This document shows positions 23,341 to 29,785 of a stretch of DNA of 29,785 bases, piece by piece. The notes below the pieces were generated by a model. That model saw nothing but the letters and a program-made list of their open reading frames with translations. It was not told the DNA's origin and did not search any database. The stretch lies in contig WRJV01000341.1 of assembly GCA_009778415.1 (NCBI GenBank), forward strand, positions 1 to 29,785, given 5' to 3'. The first letter of the stretch is position 1. Each line of letters begins with the position of its first letter. This DNA comes from Clostridiales bacterium. GTDB taxonomy: Bacteria > Bacillota > Clostridia > Peptostreptococcales > Anaerovoracaceae. The position numbers and the translations under genes are program-made.

Positions 23341-26300
23341 TTATTTTGTGTAATGGATGAAAAGGTCCAGCAAATCGAGCATGTCAATAATACCGTCTGA
23401 GTTGACGTCGCACATGCTCGCTGTTACGCCTTTGCCTCTTGAGTCGTTGACTTTGATCAAGGTGCTAAAGCCCGGGGTTTCCGTGTTGAATCCGCAGTAC
23501 AGCAGCATGATGCCAAGATCCAGCGCGTCTACCTTGTTGTCCCTGTTGAGGTCGTATTTCGAGAAGACCCTCTGGTCGATGTTAGTCATAGCCTCGCCAA
23601 TGCCGATTGAAACGTCAATGTACTTCGTCACATCGCCGTCAAGCCCCACTGCTTTAAGGCCTGTCAGCTTCATAGCCGTGTCGCCTTTGGCTCTCGGCGC
23701 AAACAGGAATTTAGCGATATCTTCTGTTTCCCAAGAACTGAGCCCATTTGAATCACCTGCCGGCAAACCGATGGTGACTGTGCCTTTCCATGCGCTGCCG
23801 CCAGCGTAACTCCAAGCGATGCCGTCAATAACGTCAAACCCGGAAAGCCCGATGACGCCTTTCCCGGCCAGCATGTTGCTGTCCACTTCAAATTCCAGCT
23901 CCACAGCCAGCAAGTCCTTGGCGCCGTGGACGGAAAGAGTGAAACAGACGTCGCCGTCGATGTCGCTCTCTTCGTCAGCGCTGAGTATGAACAGGTTTTC
24001 ACCGGGTATGCTCGCCCAGTTTTCAAAAGTTGTGCTGATCAAGCGGATGCCGGTCAGTATCGATATCTGCGAGGCCCTGTTGCTGGCCTGCTGCGCCGTT
24101 TCCCCTGGGTACTCGAGGAATGCAAAGCCTCTCGTAGCCTGCTGCGCTGCGGTGTAGGTGTTGCCAAAGTAGATGGAAGCAAGGTTTACCACTGCCACCT
24201 TGCCTGTTTCCATTATGATTTTAATGTCGCGCATCATTGTCCAGATGTCCGGCCCGCGCTCTTGAACCCTGTTCACGTTGTCCGGGAAAGGCGTGTTCAC
24301 GTTAGTGAGGAACGCGCTGTCCACGCCGTCGGCGTCAATGTGCAGGTACAGCACGTCCACTTGGTCGGCCAGTTCTTTCAGCTTGCTTCGGAACAGCGCC
24401 TCGTCGCCAAGCTCCGCGCTGGAAAGCACGATCGTCCCTGCTTCTTCCAGATTGAGCATCTCGCCGAACGGCACTTCCTTCCCGCCGATTACGTCTACGC
24501 CCGAATCAAGGTCGCGGCCCGCGCCGTGCAATGAAGCGTCGAAGGGCTTCATCCCCTCGCCGGCGACCGCTTCCCACCATCCGTCTTCAAGGCCAACGAT
24601 CGGTGCAAGGTCCATGCCTCCCATCGACCCTGAGAAGGTTGAAAATCTAGTGTTGATGTCACCGTGGGCGTCTAGGTAAATTATTCCGATCTTGGCGTCG
24701 TTGCCATACGCCTGGCGAAGGCCTGCGGCAGTTCCGACTGCGTGTACGCAGTTTGAGCCGACGACGAAGACCCCATTGCCCTCGGTCACCCCTTCGCGCA
24801 CCTCGCCTGCAATGTCTCTTGCCAGCGCTATGTAGTTCGGTATGCCAGGATACTTTACGGCAGCCTGCGCCTCGGTCAGGCGCAGTTCAGCAATATTGTA
24901 CGGGACTTTTGCCTTGTCGTATATCCCAGCCAGATGGTAGTCGTCAAGTTCGCGCGGCGTAACTATGTAGTCTGTTCTTAACGTGTCCGTGCCGGGGCGC
25001 ACAGTGCCGCGAAGGGACTCGGGGTACGTTCCGCTTGCCACAAGGTTTCGCCCGATGAAGCCGGCTCCGGCGCTGGTCAGAAGCTCTACCACCTTGAGCC
25101 CTTCCATGTTGCCGCCGGGAGCGGGAGCGATGGCTGGCGCTTCCGGAACAGAGGCGCCTGCCGGGGCGACCATGTAGCCCCAGTTCTCAAAGGCAGAGCT
25201 GATCATGCGGATGCCTGTCAGAATCGCAATCTGCGAGGCCCTGTTGCTGGCTTGCTGCGTCGTTTCGCCCGGGTATGCAAGGAACGTGAAACCTCGGGTC
25301 GCATGCTGTGCCGCAGTGTAGGTGTTGCCAAAGTAGATTGAAGCCAGGTTTATCACCGCCACCTTATCGGTTTCCATTATGATTTTAATGTCGCGCATCA
25401 TCGTCCAGATATCCGGCCCGCGCTCTTGAACCCTGTTCACGTTGTCAGGGAAAGGCGTATTCACATTGGTGAGGAACGCGCTGTCCACGCCGTCTGCGTC
25501 AATGTGCAGGTACAGTACGTCCACTTGGTCGGTCAGCTCTTTCAGCTTGCTCCTGAACAGAGCCTCGTTGCCCAGTTCGGCACTGGAAAGCACGATTGTC
25601 CCTGCCTCTTCCAGATTTAGCATCTCACCGAAAGGCACTTCTTTTCCGCCAATTACGTCGACTCCCGAATCAAGGTCGCGGCCCGCGCCGTGCAAGGACG
25701 CGTCGAAGGGCTTCATCCCCTCGCCGGCGACTGCTTCCCACCATCCGTCTTCAAGACCAACGATCGGCGCAAGGTCCATGCCGCCCATCGACCCTGAGAA
25801 GGTTGAAAATCTAGTGTTGATGTCGCCGTGGGCGTCCAGATAAATTATACCGATCTTGGCGTCGTTGCCGAACGCCTGGCGCAGGCCTGCAGCAGTCCCG
25901 ACGGCGTGTACGCAGTTAGATCCGACAACAAAGACCCCATTGCCGCCGTCCAGCCCCTCGCGCACCTCGCCAGCAATGTCTCTTGCCAACGCTATGTAGT
26001 TTGGTATGCCAGGATACTTTACGGCAGCCTGAGCCTCTGTCAGGCGCAACTCGGAAACATCGCAAGGAACACCCGCTTTATCGTATATACCAGCCAAGTG
26101 ATAGTCGTCGAGCTCGCGCGGTGTAACTATGTAGTCCGTTCTGAGGGTGTCGCTTCCAGGGCGCACCGTGCCCCTTAGCTCCTCCGGATACGTTCCGTTG
26201 GTTACAAGGTTTCTCCCGATAAAGCTGGCACCGGCGCTGGTCAGCAGCTCCACCACCTTGAGCCCTGCCAGTTTGGCAGGCCCGTCACCGGCTGCGGCAG

Positions 26301-26400
26301 CGCTGCTGGTATATGCAAACGCTGTAGGGCAGGCTAACGCAATGATCAATGCAGCTGCTAGAAAAACCCTAATTCTTCTGTTATTGCTAAATCCCTTCAA
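23341..26400 (-). CDS. Secreted tandem ureohydrolase-fold protein with cohesin-like domain and type I dockerin
   Basis: 1019 residues. Signal peptide 1-29 (basic RRIRVF, hydrophobic core, AFA cleavage site). Two arginase/agmatinase-fold domains (about 44-408 and 433-797) are joined by a Pro/Ala linker. Each has LDAHGDINTRFSTFSG (D189, H191, D193; +388 in copy two) and HIDADGVDSAF (D301, D303, D306). By manual alignment the first metal histidine of GGDH is Cys (GSNC, C163/C551), and the catalytic histidine of the SGNxHG loop is Gly (G206/G594), so classical arginase activity is doubtful. Residues 801-944 look like a cohesin-type beta-sandwich. The C-terminus is a dockerin with two calcium loops, D950-N952-D954-D958-D961 and D998-N1000-D1002-D1006-D1009. 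The start is a TTG with AAGGAGG eight bases upstream. Probably anchored to cohesin proteins outside the cell. Confidence 0.9.
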   Translation of the reverse strand: MKGFSNNRRIRVFLAAALIIALACPTAFAYTSSAAAAGDGPAKLAGLKVVELLTSAGASFIGRNLVTNGTYPEELRGTVRPGSDTLRTDYIVTPRELDDYHLAGIYDKAGVPCDVSELRLTEAQAAVKYPGIPNYIALARDIAGEVREGLDGGNGVFVVGSNCVHAVGTAAGLRQAFGNDAKIGIIYLDAHGDINTRFSTFSGSMGGMDLAPIVGLEDGWWEAVAGEGMKPFDASLHGAGRDLDSGVDVIGGKEVPFGEMLNLEEAGTIVLSSAELGNEALFRSKLKELTDQVDVLYLHIDADGVDSAFLTNVNTPFPDNVNRVQERGPDIWTMMRDIKIIMETDKVAVINLASIYFGNTYTAAQHATRGFTFLAYPGETTQQASNRASQIAILTGIRMISSAFENWGYMVAPAGASVPEAPAIAPAPGGNMEGLKVVELLTSAGAGFIGRNLVASGTYPESLRGTVRPGTDTLRTDYIVTPRELDDYHLAGIYDKAKVPYNIAELRLTEAQAAVKYPGIPNYIALARDIAGEVREGVTEGNGVFVVGSNCVHAVGTAAGLRQAYGNDAKIGIIYLDAHGDINTRFSTFSGSMGGMDLAPIVGLEDGWWEAVAGEGMKPFDASLHGAGRDLDSGVDVIGGKEVPFGEMLNLEEAGTIVLSSAELGDEALFRSKLKELADQVDVLYLHIDADGVDSAFLTNVNTPFPDNVNRVQERGPDIWTMMRDIKIIMETGKVAVVNLASIYFGNTYTAAQQATRGFAFLEYPGETAQQASNRASQISILTGIRLISTTFENWASIPGENLFILSADEESDIDGDVCFTLSVHGAKDLLAVELEFEVDSNMLAGKGVIGLSGFDVIDGIAWSYAGGSAWKGTVTIGLPAGDSNGLSSWETEDIAKFLFAPRAKGDTAMKLTGLKAVGLDGDVTKYIDVSIGIGEAMTNIDQRVFSKYDLNRDNKVDALDLGIMLLYCGFNTETPGFSTLIKVNDSRGKGVTASMCDVNSDGIIDMLDLLDLFIHYTK
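24025..25098. repeat. Intragenic duplication, copy 2
   Basis: Encodes ureohydrolase domain 2 (residues 435-792). It is the direct repeat of 25189-26262 with an offset of 1164 bases, still very similar at DNA level. Roughly two dozen amino-acid differences are visible in about 355 positions, and the central hundred residues (from GNDAKIG to SSAELG) are identical. Confidence 0.95.
25189..26262. repeat. Intragenic duplication, copy 1
   Basis: Encodes ureohydrolase domain 1 (residues 47-404). Direct repeat partner of 24025-25098. Confidence 0.95.
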
Positions 26401-26415
26401 AATATTAACCTCCTT

Positions 26416-26565
26416 GAAAAATATTGCCGCTTTTGTTCTGGAGTTGTGGTTCTCTTTTTTCAGCCTCGTTGCTGTCGCGCAAAGTGGTTAAGCGGCCCCA
26501 TTTTTTATGCAGGAGCATCGCGTTTCACTTATCACCCCTCCCTATGAAATCTAATATTCTTTCAT
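26416..26565 (-). promoter_or_regulatory. Structured 5' leader of the dockerin gene
   Basis: About 165 bases separate the predicted transcription start (about 26565) from the TTG. On the minus strand, in order: hairpin ATGAAA/TTTCAT at the very 5' end (26544-26565), ATGC/GCAT (26507-26518), then a 7-bp pairing GCCGCTT (26490-26496) with AAGCGGC (26426-26432) enclosing CAGC/GCTG (26461-26474). The last stem ends 10 bases before the AAGGAGG ribosome site and is followed by AATATTTTTC. A purine-rich run before 26530 could also start a seven-codon leader peptide. No known riboswitch class is recognised. Confidence 0.45.
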
Positions 26566-26571
26566 GCAAAT

Positions 26572-26600
26572 ACTATACATCTTGTGGTTGGGTTAGTCAA
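26572..26600 (-). promoter_or_regulatory. Sigma-A promoter of the dockerin gene
   Basis: Minus strand TTGACT (26595-26600), 17-base spacer, TATAGT (26572-26577). Near-consensus and correctly oriented toward the secreted protein gene. Confidence 0.75.
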
Positions 26601-26652
26601 GCAAATCATCATGGTGTGTAGTTCTTTGAAAATATCATTCATGAAAAAATAC

Positions 26653-26755
26653 GTGAAATCAGCGACTGGTGCCCGTGAAATCAGCGACTGGTACCCGTGA
26701 AATCAGCGACTGGTACCCGTGAAATCAGCGACTGGTGCCCGTGAAATCAGCGACT
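26653..26755. repeat. Tandem 22-bp repeats, four full copies and one partial
   Basis: The unit on the plus strand is GTGAAATCAGCGACTGGT, then G or A, then CCC. Full copies start at 26653, 26675, 26697 and 26719; the fifth (26741-26755) stops after GCGACT. A further isolated AGCGACA follows at 26769-26775. Copies differ only at the G/A position (G, A, A, G). Units abut with no spacers. The array lies between two divergent promoters. Confidence 0.95.
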
Positions 26756-26769
26756 TTTTTAAAAAATAA

Positions 26770-26798
26770 GCGACATTCTTTTGTAATTGTGTTATACT
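26770..26798 (+). promoter_or_regulatory. Promoter of the DUF4143 ATPase gene
   Basis: GCGACA (26770-26775, four of six matches to TTGACA), 17-base spacer, TATACT (26793-26798) preceded by TGT (extended -10). The -35 is itself a repeat-like AGCGACA word at the edge of the 22-bp array. Confidence 0.65.
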
Positions 26799-26824
26799 CT
26801 TTTTACAAGGGAGGCTCGAAAAGC

Positions 26825-28072
26825 ATGCAATTGATTAAAAGAAACGTTGAAGCCATTGTAAAAGATACCATGAAGGACACGCCCGTGACAGTGATACAGG
26901 GTGCACGACAAGTCGGCAAGTCAACTCTTGCCTCGATGGTAACCGAGGATATTGACCATATAAGCGTAACGCTGGATTCAGAGGAGACGCTGGCGGCAGC
27001 AAAAGAAAACCCCTTTGAATTTGTTTCGCAGTTTCAAAAGGGGATTATGATTATTGACGAAGTGCAGAAATGCCCTGAATTGTTGAACGCCATAAAGCTG
27101 TCAGTAGACAAGGATCGGAAGCCCGGACGGTTCTTGATTACCGGTTCAGCAAACATTTTGCACCTAAGAGGTGTAAATGAATCTCTTGCAGGCCGTGCCG
27201 AAACAATTTTGCTTGAGCCCTTCAGCGTAGGCGAAATCATGGGAACGAGAGAAGATTTCGTATCAACGCTCATCCAGCAAGACGCATTGACGAAATTGCG
27301 GCTGGCGCAGCCGCTGTCACGCGCCGAATATGCAAAACTCATCGAACGCGGCGGATACCCTGACGCATACGGCCGCACCGCAAAACGCAGGAAGGCTTAC
27401 TTCAAAAACTATATTTCCCGCGTCCTTGACCACGATGCCGACGAACTATCAGGGCTTGTACACCTTGACCGATTGCAAAAACTGTTCTCCGTGCTCGCCG
27501 GCAACTCTTCGAAAATATTCGTTCGGGCAAATGTATCCCACTTAGTTGGAATACCTGAGAGCAGCATGAATGGATACATACGCTTGCTTGAAGACTTACG
27601 CTTGATCCACTCAATTCCTGCATGGGGGAGGAACTATTCCAAGAGGGCGATCAGCAAGCCTAAAATTGTCGTATCGGACACGGGGCTTTTGTGTTCCTTG
27701 CATGGGATAAGCTCTAGCTTCATTGCAAATATCGAAAACGGCAATGAACTCGGTCCGCTTCTTGAATCGTTTGTTATAACAGAAATTGGCAAACAGCAAG
27801 CATGGTCAAGCTACGACTATTCGCTGTTCCATTACAGAGATACCGACAACAAAGAGGTCGACCTTGTGCTTGAACTTGCCGACGGAAGAGTTGTCGCGGT
27901 AGAAATAAAAGCGTCAAGCTCTTTTTCACCAAAAGACTTCGCCGGGTTGAAGGCAATAAGGAATGCGTTGGGCAGCAGGTTTCACTGCGGCATAGTGCTC
28001 TATACCGGAACAGACGTACATCCTTTTGGGGACAGGTTGTTCGCTGCGCCAATCAGCACCATATGGCAATAA
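26825..28072 (+). CDS. AAA+ ATPase with DUF4143 / nuclease-like C-terminal domain
   Basis: Protein of 415 residues. The N-terminal AAA_14 ATPase has Walker A GARQVGKST (26-34), Walker B IMIIDEVQ (74-81) and sensor-like FLITGSANI (103-111). The C-terminal DUF4143 region carries a PD-(D/E)xK-like arrangement: EVD (344-346) and VEIK (359-362). Family members are abundant in gut and host-associated bacteria, often in many copies, with unknown function. The ATG has AAGGGAGG ten bases upstream; the open frame begins earlier, inside the 22-bp repeats, but has no ribosome site there. It converges with rtcB. AT content seems higher than in the housekeeping block, consistent with acquisition. Confidence 0.93.
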   Translation: MQLIKRNVEAIVKDTMKDTPVTVIQGARQVGKSTLASMVTEDIDHISVTLDSEETLAAAKENPFEFVSQFQKGIMIIDEVQKCPELLNAIKLSVDKDRKPGRFLITGSANILHLRGVNESLAGRAETILLEPFSVGEIMGTREDFVSTLIQQDALTKLRLAQPLSRAEYAKLIERGGYPDAYGRTAKRRKAYFKNYISRVLDHDADELSGLVHLDRLQKLFSVLAGNSSKIFVRANVSHLVGIPESSMNGYIRLLEDLRLIHSIPAWGRNYSKRAISKPKIVVSDTGLLCSLHGISSSFIANIENGNELGPLLESFVITEIGKQQAWSSYDYSLFHYRDTDNKEVDLVLELADGRVVAVEIKASSSFSPKDFAGLKAIRNALGSRFHCGIVLYTGTDVHPFGDRLFAAPISTIWQ

Positions 28073-28115
28073 CCCTGTTCGTGTTCGTTCCAGTCCATAC
28101 GGACTTGTCTATCCG

Positions 28116-29342
28116 CTATCCCTTTTTGCGCCGCCGTTCTTTCTCTGCTGCCTTGAAATTGTAAACCGGCTTGATCCTGCCTGTTATCTCTGCCGTAGGG
28201 TCAATCTGGCTGATGATCTCATCCATGCTTTTGTACGCCATTGGTGATTCGTCCAATGTGTCACGCACCACGCAGGTGGAAAATATGCCGCTCATTTCTG
28301 ATTTGTATTGCTCCATGGAAAGCTCGTGGAACGCTTTGGAGCGGCTCATCAAACGGCCGGCTCCATGGGGCGCAGAGCAGTTCCAATCGGGATTCCCTTT
28401 GCCGGTACAAATCAGGCTGCCGTCGCGCATGTTGATGGGGATCAACAGTTTTTCTCCCGCTTTAGCCGAAACAGCGCCTTTTCGAAGAATCATCGAATCC
28501 GTGTCGATATAGTTGTGTATAGTTGTAAATTGTTCAACCGGGGAGAGCCGCAAACCGACGAGGATGGTGTCCACCATGGCTTTGCGGTTAAGCACGGCAA
28601 AACGCTGGATGATTTTCATGTCATGTATGTAATCGTCAAACAAAGGGCCTTCCACATACGCTAAGTCCTTCGGTACAGGGATTGCGGCCTGCGCTTTTAG
28701 AGACTTCATGGTGCTTTGAATTTCCTGCGCCCTGCCTTTCGATTTCAGTTCGGCAATAACTTCCGCAAGCTGAAATTGAGCGTTGCCGCAGAGGGCGTTG
28801 TACCCCTCGGTTTGATAGTGCTCCGCTACCTCGCAACCCAAATGGCGGCTGCCGGAATGCACCACCAAATACAAAGTGCCGTCTTCGCCTTTGTCAACTT
28901 CAATGAAGTGGTTGCCACCGCCAAGGGTTCCGATGCTGTGTATTGCACGGTGCAGATTGACATTGTGGGCGCAGCGCAGCTTGCTCAAGTCAATTTCATC
29001 TGCCAGCTTGTGGGCGCGGCTGCGCACATCAAAACCGGAAGGGATATTTTGACGAATGGCTTTATCCAGCCGGTCAAAGTCAAGTTCGCTGATGTCCAGC
29101 TTGACGGTTTCCATTCCGCAGCCGATGTCCACACCCACCATGCCGGGGACGATTTTGTCGGTGATGGTCATTGTAGTGCCAATAGTGCAGCCCATCCCTG
29201 CGTGGACATCAGGCATAATGCGGATTTTACAGTCTGCAAAAGCATCCTGATCGCATACAGCCTTAATTTGAGCTGCCGCCGTTTCTTCTAACTGGGCAGC
29301 ATAGCATTTAGCAGTGTTGTGAGCGCCATTTATCGTAATCAT
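28116..29342 (-). CDS. rtcB: RtcB-family RNA ligase
   Basis: Joins RNA 2',3'-cyclic phosphate or 3'-phosphate ends to 5'-hydroxyl ends using GTP and manganese. The 408 residues show MPDVHAGMGCTIG, GVDIGCGME (metal cysteine), HSIGTLGGGNHFIEV, VVHSGSRHLG and, near the C-terminus, APHGAGRLMSRSKA with the histidine that is guanylylated in this family. The C-terminal tail is very basic (KERRRKKG). The start is the ATG at 29342 behind GAGGGG; an ATG at 29360 overlaps that site. No archease or RNA cyclase gene is next to it. RNA repair is the likely role; the specific target is unknown. Confidence 0.95.
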   Translation of the reverse strand: MITINGAHNTAKCYAAQLEETAAAQIKAVCDQDAFADCKIRIMPDVHAGMGCTIGTTMTITDKIVPGMVGVDIGCGMETVKLDISELDFDRLDKAIRQNIPSGFDVRSRAHKLADEIDLSKLRCAHNVNLHRAIHSIGTLGGGNHFIEVDKGEDGTLYLVVHSGSRHLGCEVAEHYQTEGYNALCGNAQFQLAEVIAELKSKGRAQEIQSTMKSLKAQAAIPVPKDLAYVEGPLFDDYIHDMKIIQRFAVLNRKAMVDTILVGLRLSPVEQFTTIHNYIDTDSMILRKGAVSAKAGEKLLIPINMRDGSLICTGKGNPDWNCSAPHGAGRLMSRSKAFHELSMEQYKSEMSGIFSTCVVRDTLDESPMAYKSMDEIISQIDPTAEITGRIKPVYNFKAAEKERRRKKG

Positions 29343-29368
29343 AAGGATTCCCCTCTTCATTTACCTCA

Positions 29369-29596
29369 TTATTCTAGAGTTTCAAACCGCTTTGTCTTTA
29401 TGTTCACGCGCACCGGAAGCAATGGATTGGACGAACCGAACTGCCCGTCGCCTTTTCTTAAGTCATCATAAATTGTATAAACCCAATCGCCCGCCACACG
29501 GAAATAACCATAGTCATCTGGCGGGTCAAACAAACCAAACTTATCAAGGCCATCCTGTCCCACCTGCTCAACTTTGCCGCTCATAGCTTGTATCAT
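29369..29596 (-). CDS. Hypothetical protein, 75 residues
   Basis: Open frame ending 26 bases before rtcB. The composition looks protein-like and soluble (GDWVYTIYDDLRKGDGQFG, LLPVRVNIKTKRFETLE). I do not recognise the family. The first ATG has no ribosome site, and the frame stays open upstream for about 25 more codons without a good start, so this may be the 3' part of a longer or decayed gene. Possibly co-transcribed with rtcB. Confidence 0.45.
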   Translation of the reverse strand: MIQAMSGKVEQVGQDGLDKFGLFDPPDDYGYFRVAGDWVYTIYDDLRKGDGQFGSSNPLLPVRVNIKTKRFETLE

Positions 29597-29702
29597 AACG
29601 AAACACTTTCCATTGGTCAGAGTCGCCTTGCCCGATTTCCAAACCCTTCTCTTGCGTCCAAGACGTATTCAAATTTAAAAGCATGCTATAGCTCCAAGTC
29701 AT
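29568..29702 (-). CDS. Short open frame, possibly a gene fragment
   Basis: A 44-codon frame (begins MTWSYSMLLN, contains GDSDQWKVFRYDTSYE) that overlaps the start of the 75-residue frame in a different phase. It is in the same phase as the partial frame at 29709-29783, separated from it only by a TAA and two codons. The residue composition is protein-like but I recognise nothing. Confidence 0.25.
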   Translation of the reverse strand: MTWSYSMLLNLNTSWTQEKGLEIGQGDSDQWKVFRYDTSYERQS

Positions 29703-29708
29703 AGGAAA

Positions 29709-29783
29709 TTAAGTAATATCCTTGTAAACCAATAAAGGATACTGAGCATAGTGCCCCGGCAAACCCTTATCTTCAGTAAGCCA
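29709..29783 (-). CDS. C-terminal end of an unidentified protein (partial)
   Basis: Reading in from the right edge, 24 codons are open up to TAA, giving WLTEDKGLPGHYAQYPLLVY and four more residues. Charged and polar composition suggests real coding sequence. Upstream sequence is outside the window, so identity cannot be given. Confidence 0.35.
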   Translation of the reverse strand, partial: WLTEDKGLPGHYAQYPLLVYKDIT

Positions 29784-29785
29784 AT

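Noticed and set aside
26416..26565. c-di-GMP or cobalamin riboswitch
   Set aside because: None of the conserved boxes of these classes could be found in the leader; only generic stems are visible.
26653..26755. CRISPR array
   Set aside because: The 22-bp units abut directly with no spacers and no cas genes are present.
26735..26824. 30-residue N-terminal extension of the DUF4143 ATPase
   Set aside because: The extension is translated repeat sequence, crosses the promoter, and lacks a ribosome site; the ATG at 26825 has a clear one.

Overview
The window looks like chromosomal DNA from an anaerobic, Gram-positive clostridial bacterium (Firmicutes/Clostridia). The order yajC, secDF, relA, dtd, a glyoxalase-II-like hydrolase, hemZ, hisS, aspS is a typical clostridial arrangement. 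Promoters are sigma-A-like, Shine-Dalgarno sites are strong, and TTG/GTG starts are used. A dockerin protein and a DUF4143 ATPase also fit. I cannot name the genus.

Region 1 (1-13287, all minus strand) is a housekeeping block. From upstream to downstream it reads tRNA-Leu(CAA), yajC, terminator, a new promoter, secDF (fused), relA, dtd, a metallo-beta-lactamase-fold hydrolase, hemZ, hisS, aspS, nadD, yqeK, rsfS and the 5' part of leuS. Genes from the hydrolase down overlap or are separated by a few bases, so secretion, stringent response, tRNA charging and proofreading, NAD synthesis and ribosome silencing probably share one long transcript.

Region 2 (13310-16450, minus) is signalling and metabolism: a stand-alone Hpt phosphotransfer protein, a Cache-type chemotaxis receptor and a nicotinamidase-like hydrolase.

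Region 3 (16489-21650) holds the most unusual locus. An XpaC-like protein is followed by a protein of about 1140 residues in which a complete SF2 helicase is fused to a TelA (toxic anion resistance) domain. TelA and XpaC proteins are normally separate neighbours; here the pair is attached to a nucleic-acid motor. Phased 11-bp repeats cover the 3' end of the gene, and a phosphotransferase gene diverges from the same intergenic region.

Region 4 (21692-26600, minus) has two small membrane proteins and an MFS transporter, then a secreted 1019-residue protein. That protein carries two nearly identical ureohydrolase (arginase/agmatinase-fold) domains, a cohesin-like beta domain and a type I dockerin. 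Its leader is long and has several potential stems. Two expected active-site histidines appear to be replaced in both copies.

Region 5 (26653-29785) starts with tandem 22-bp repeats resembling an insertion-sequence end. These abut the promoter of a DUF4143 ATPase. An RtcB-type RNA ligase follows, then a poorly resolved stretch with short, possibly decayed reading frames at the window edge.
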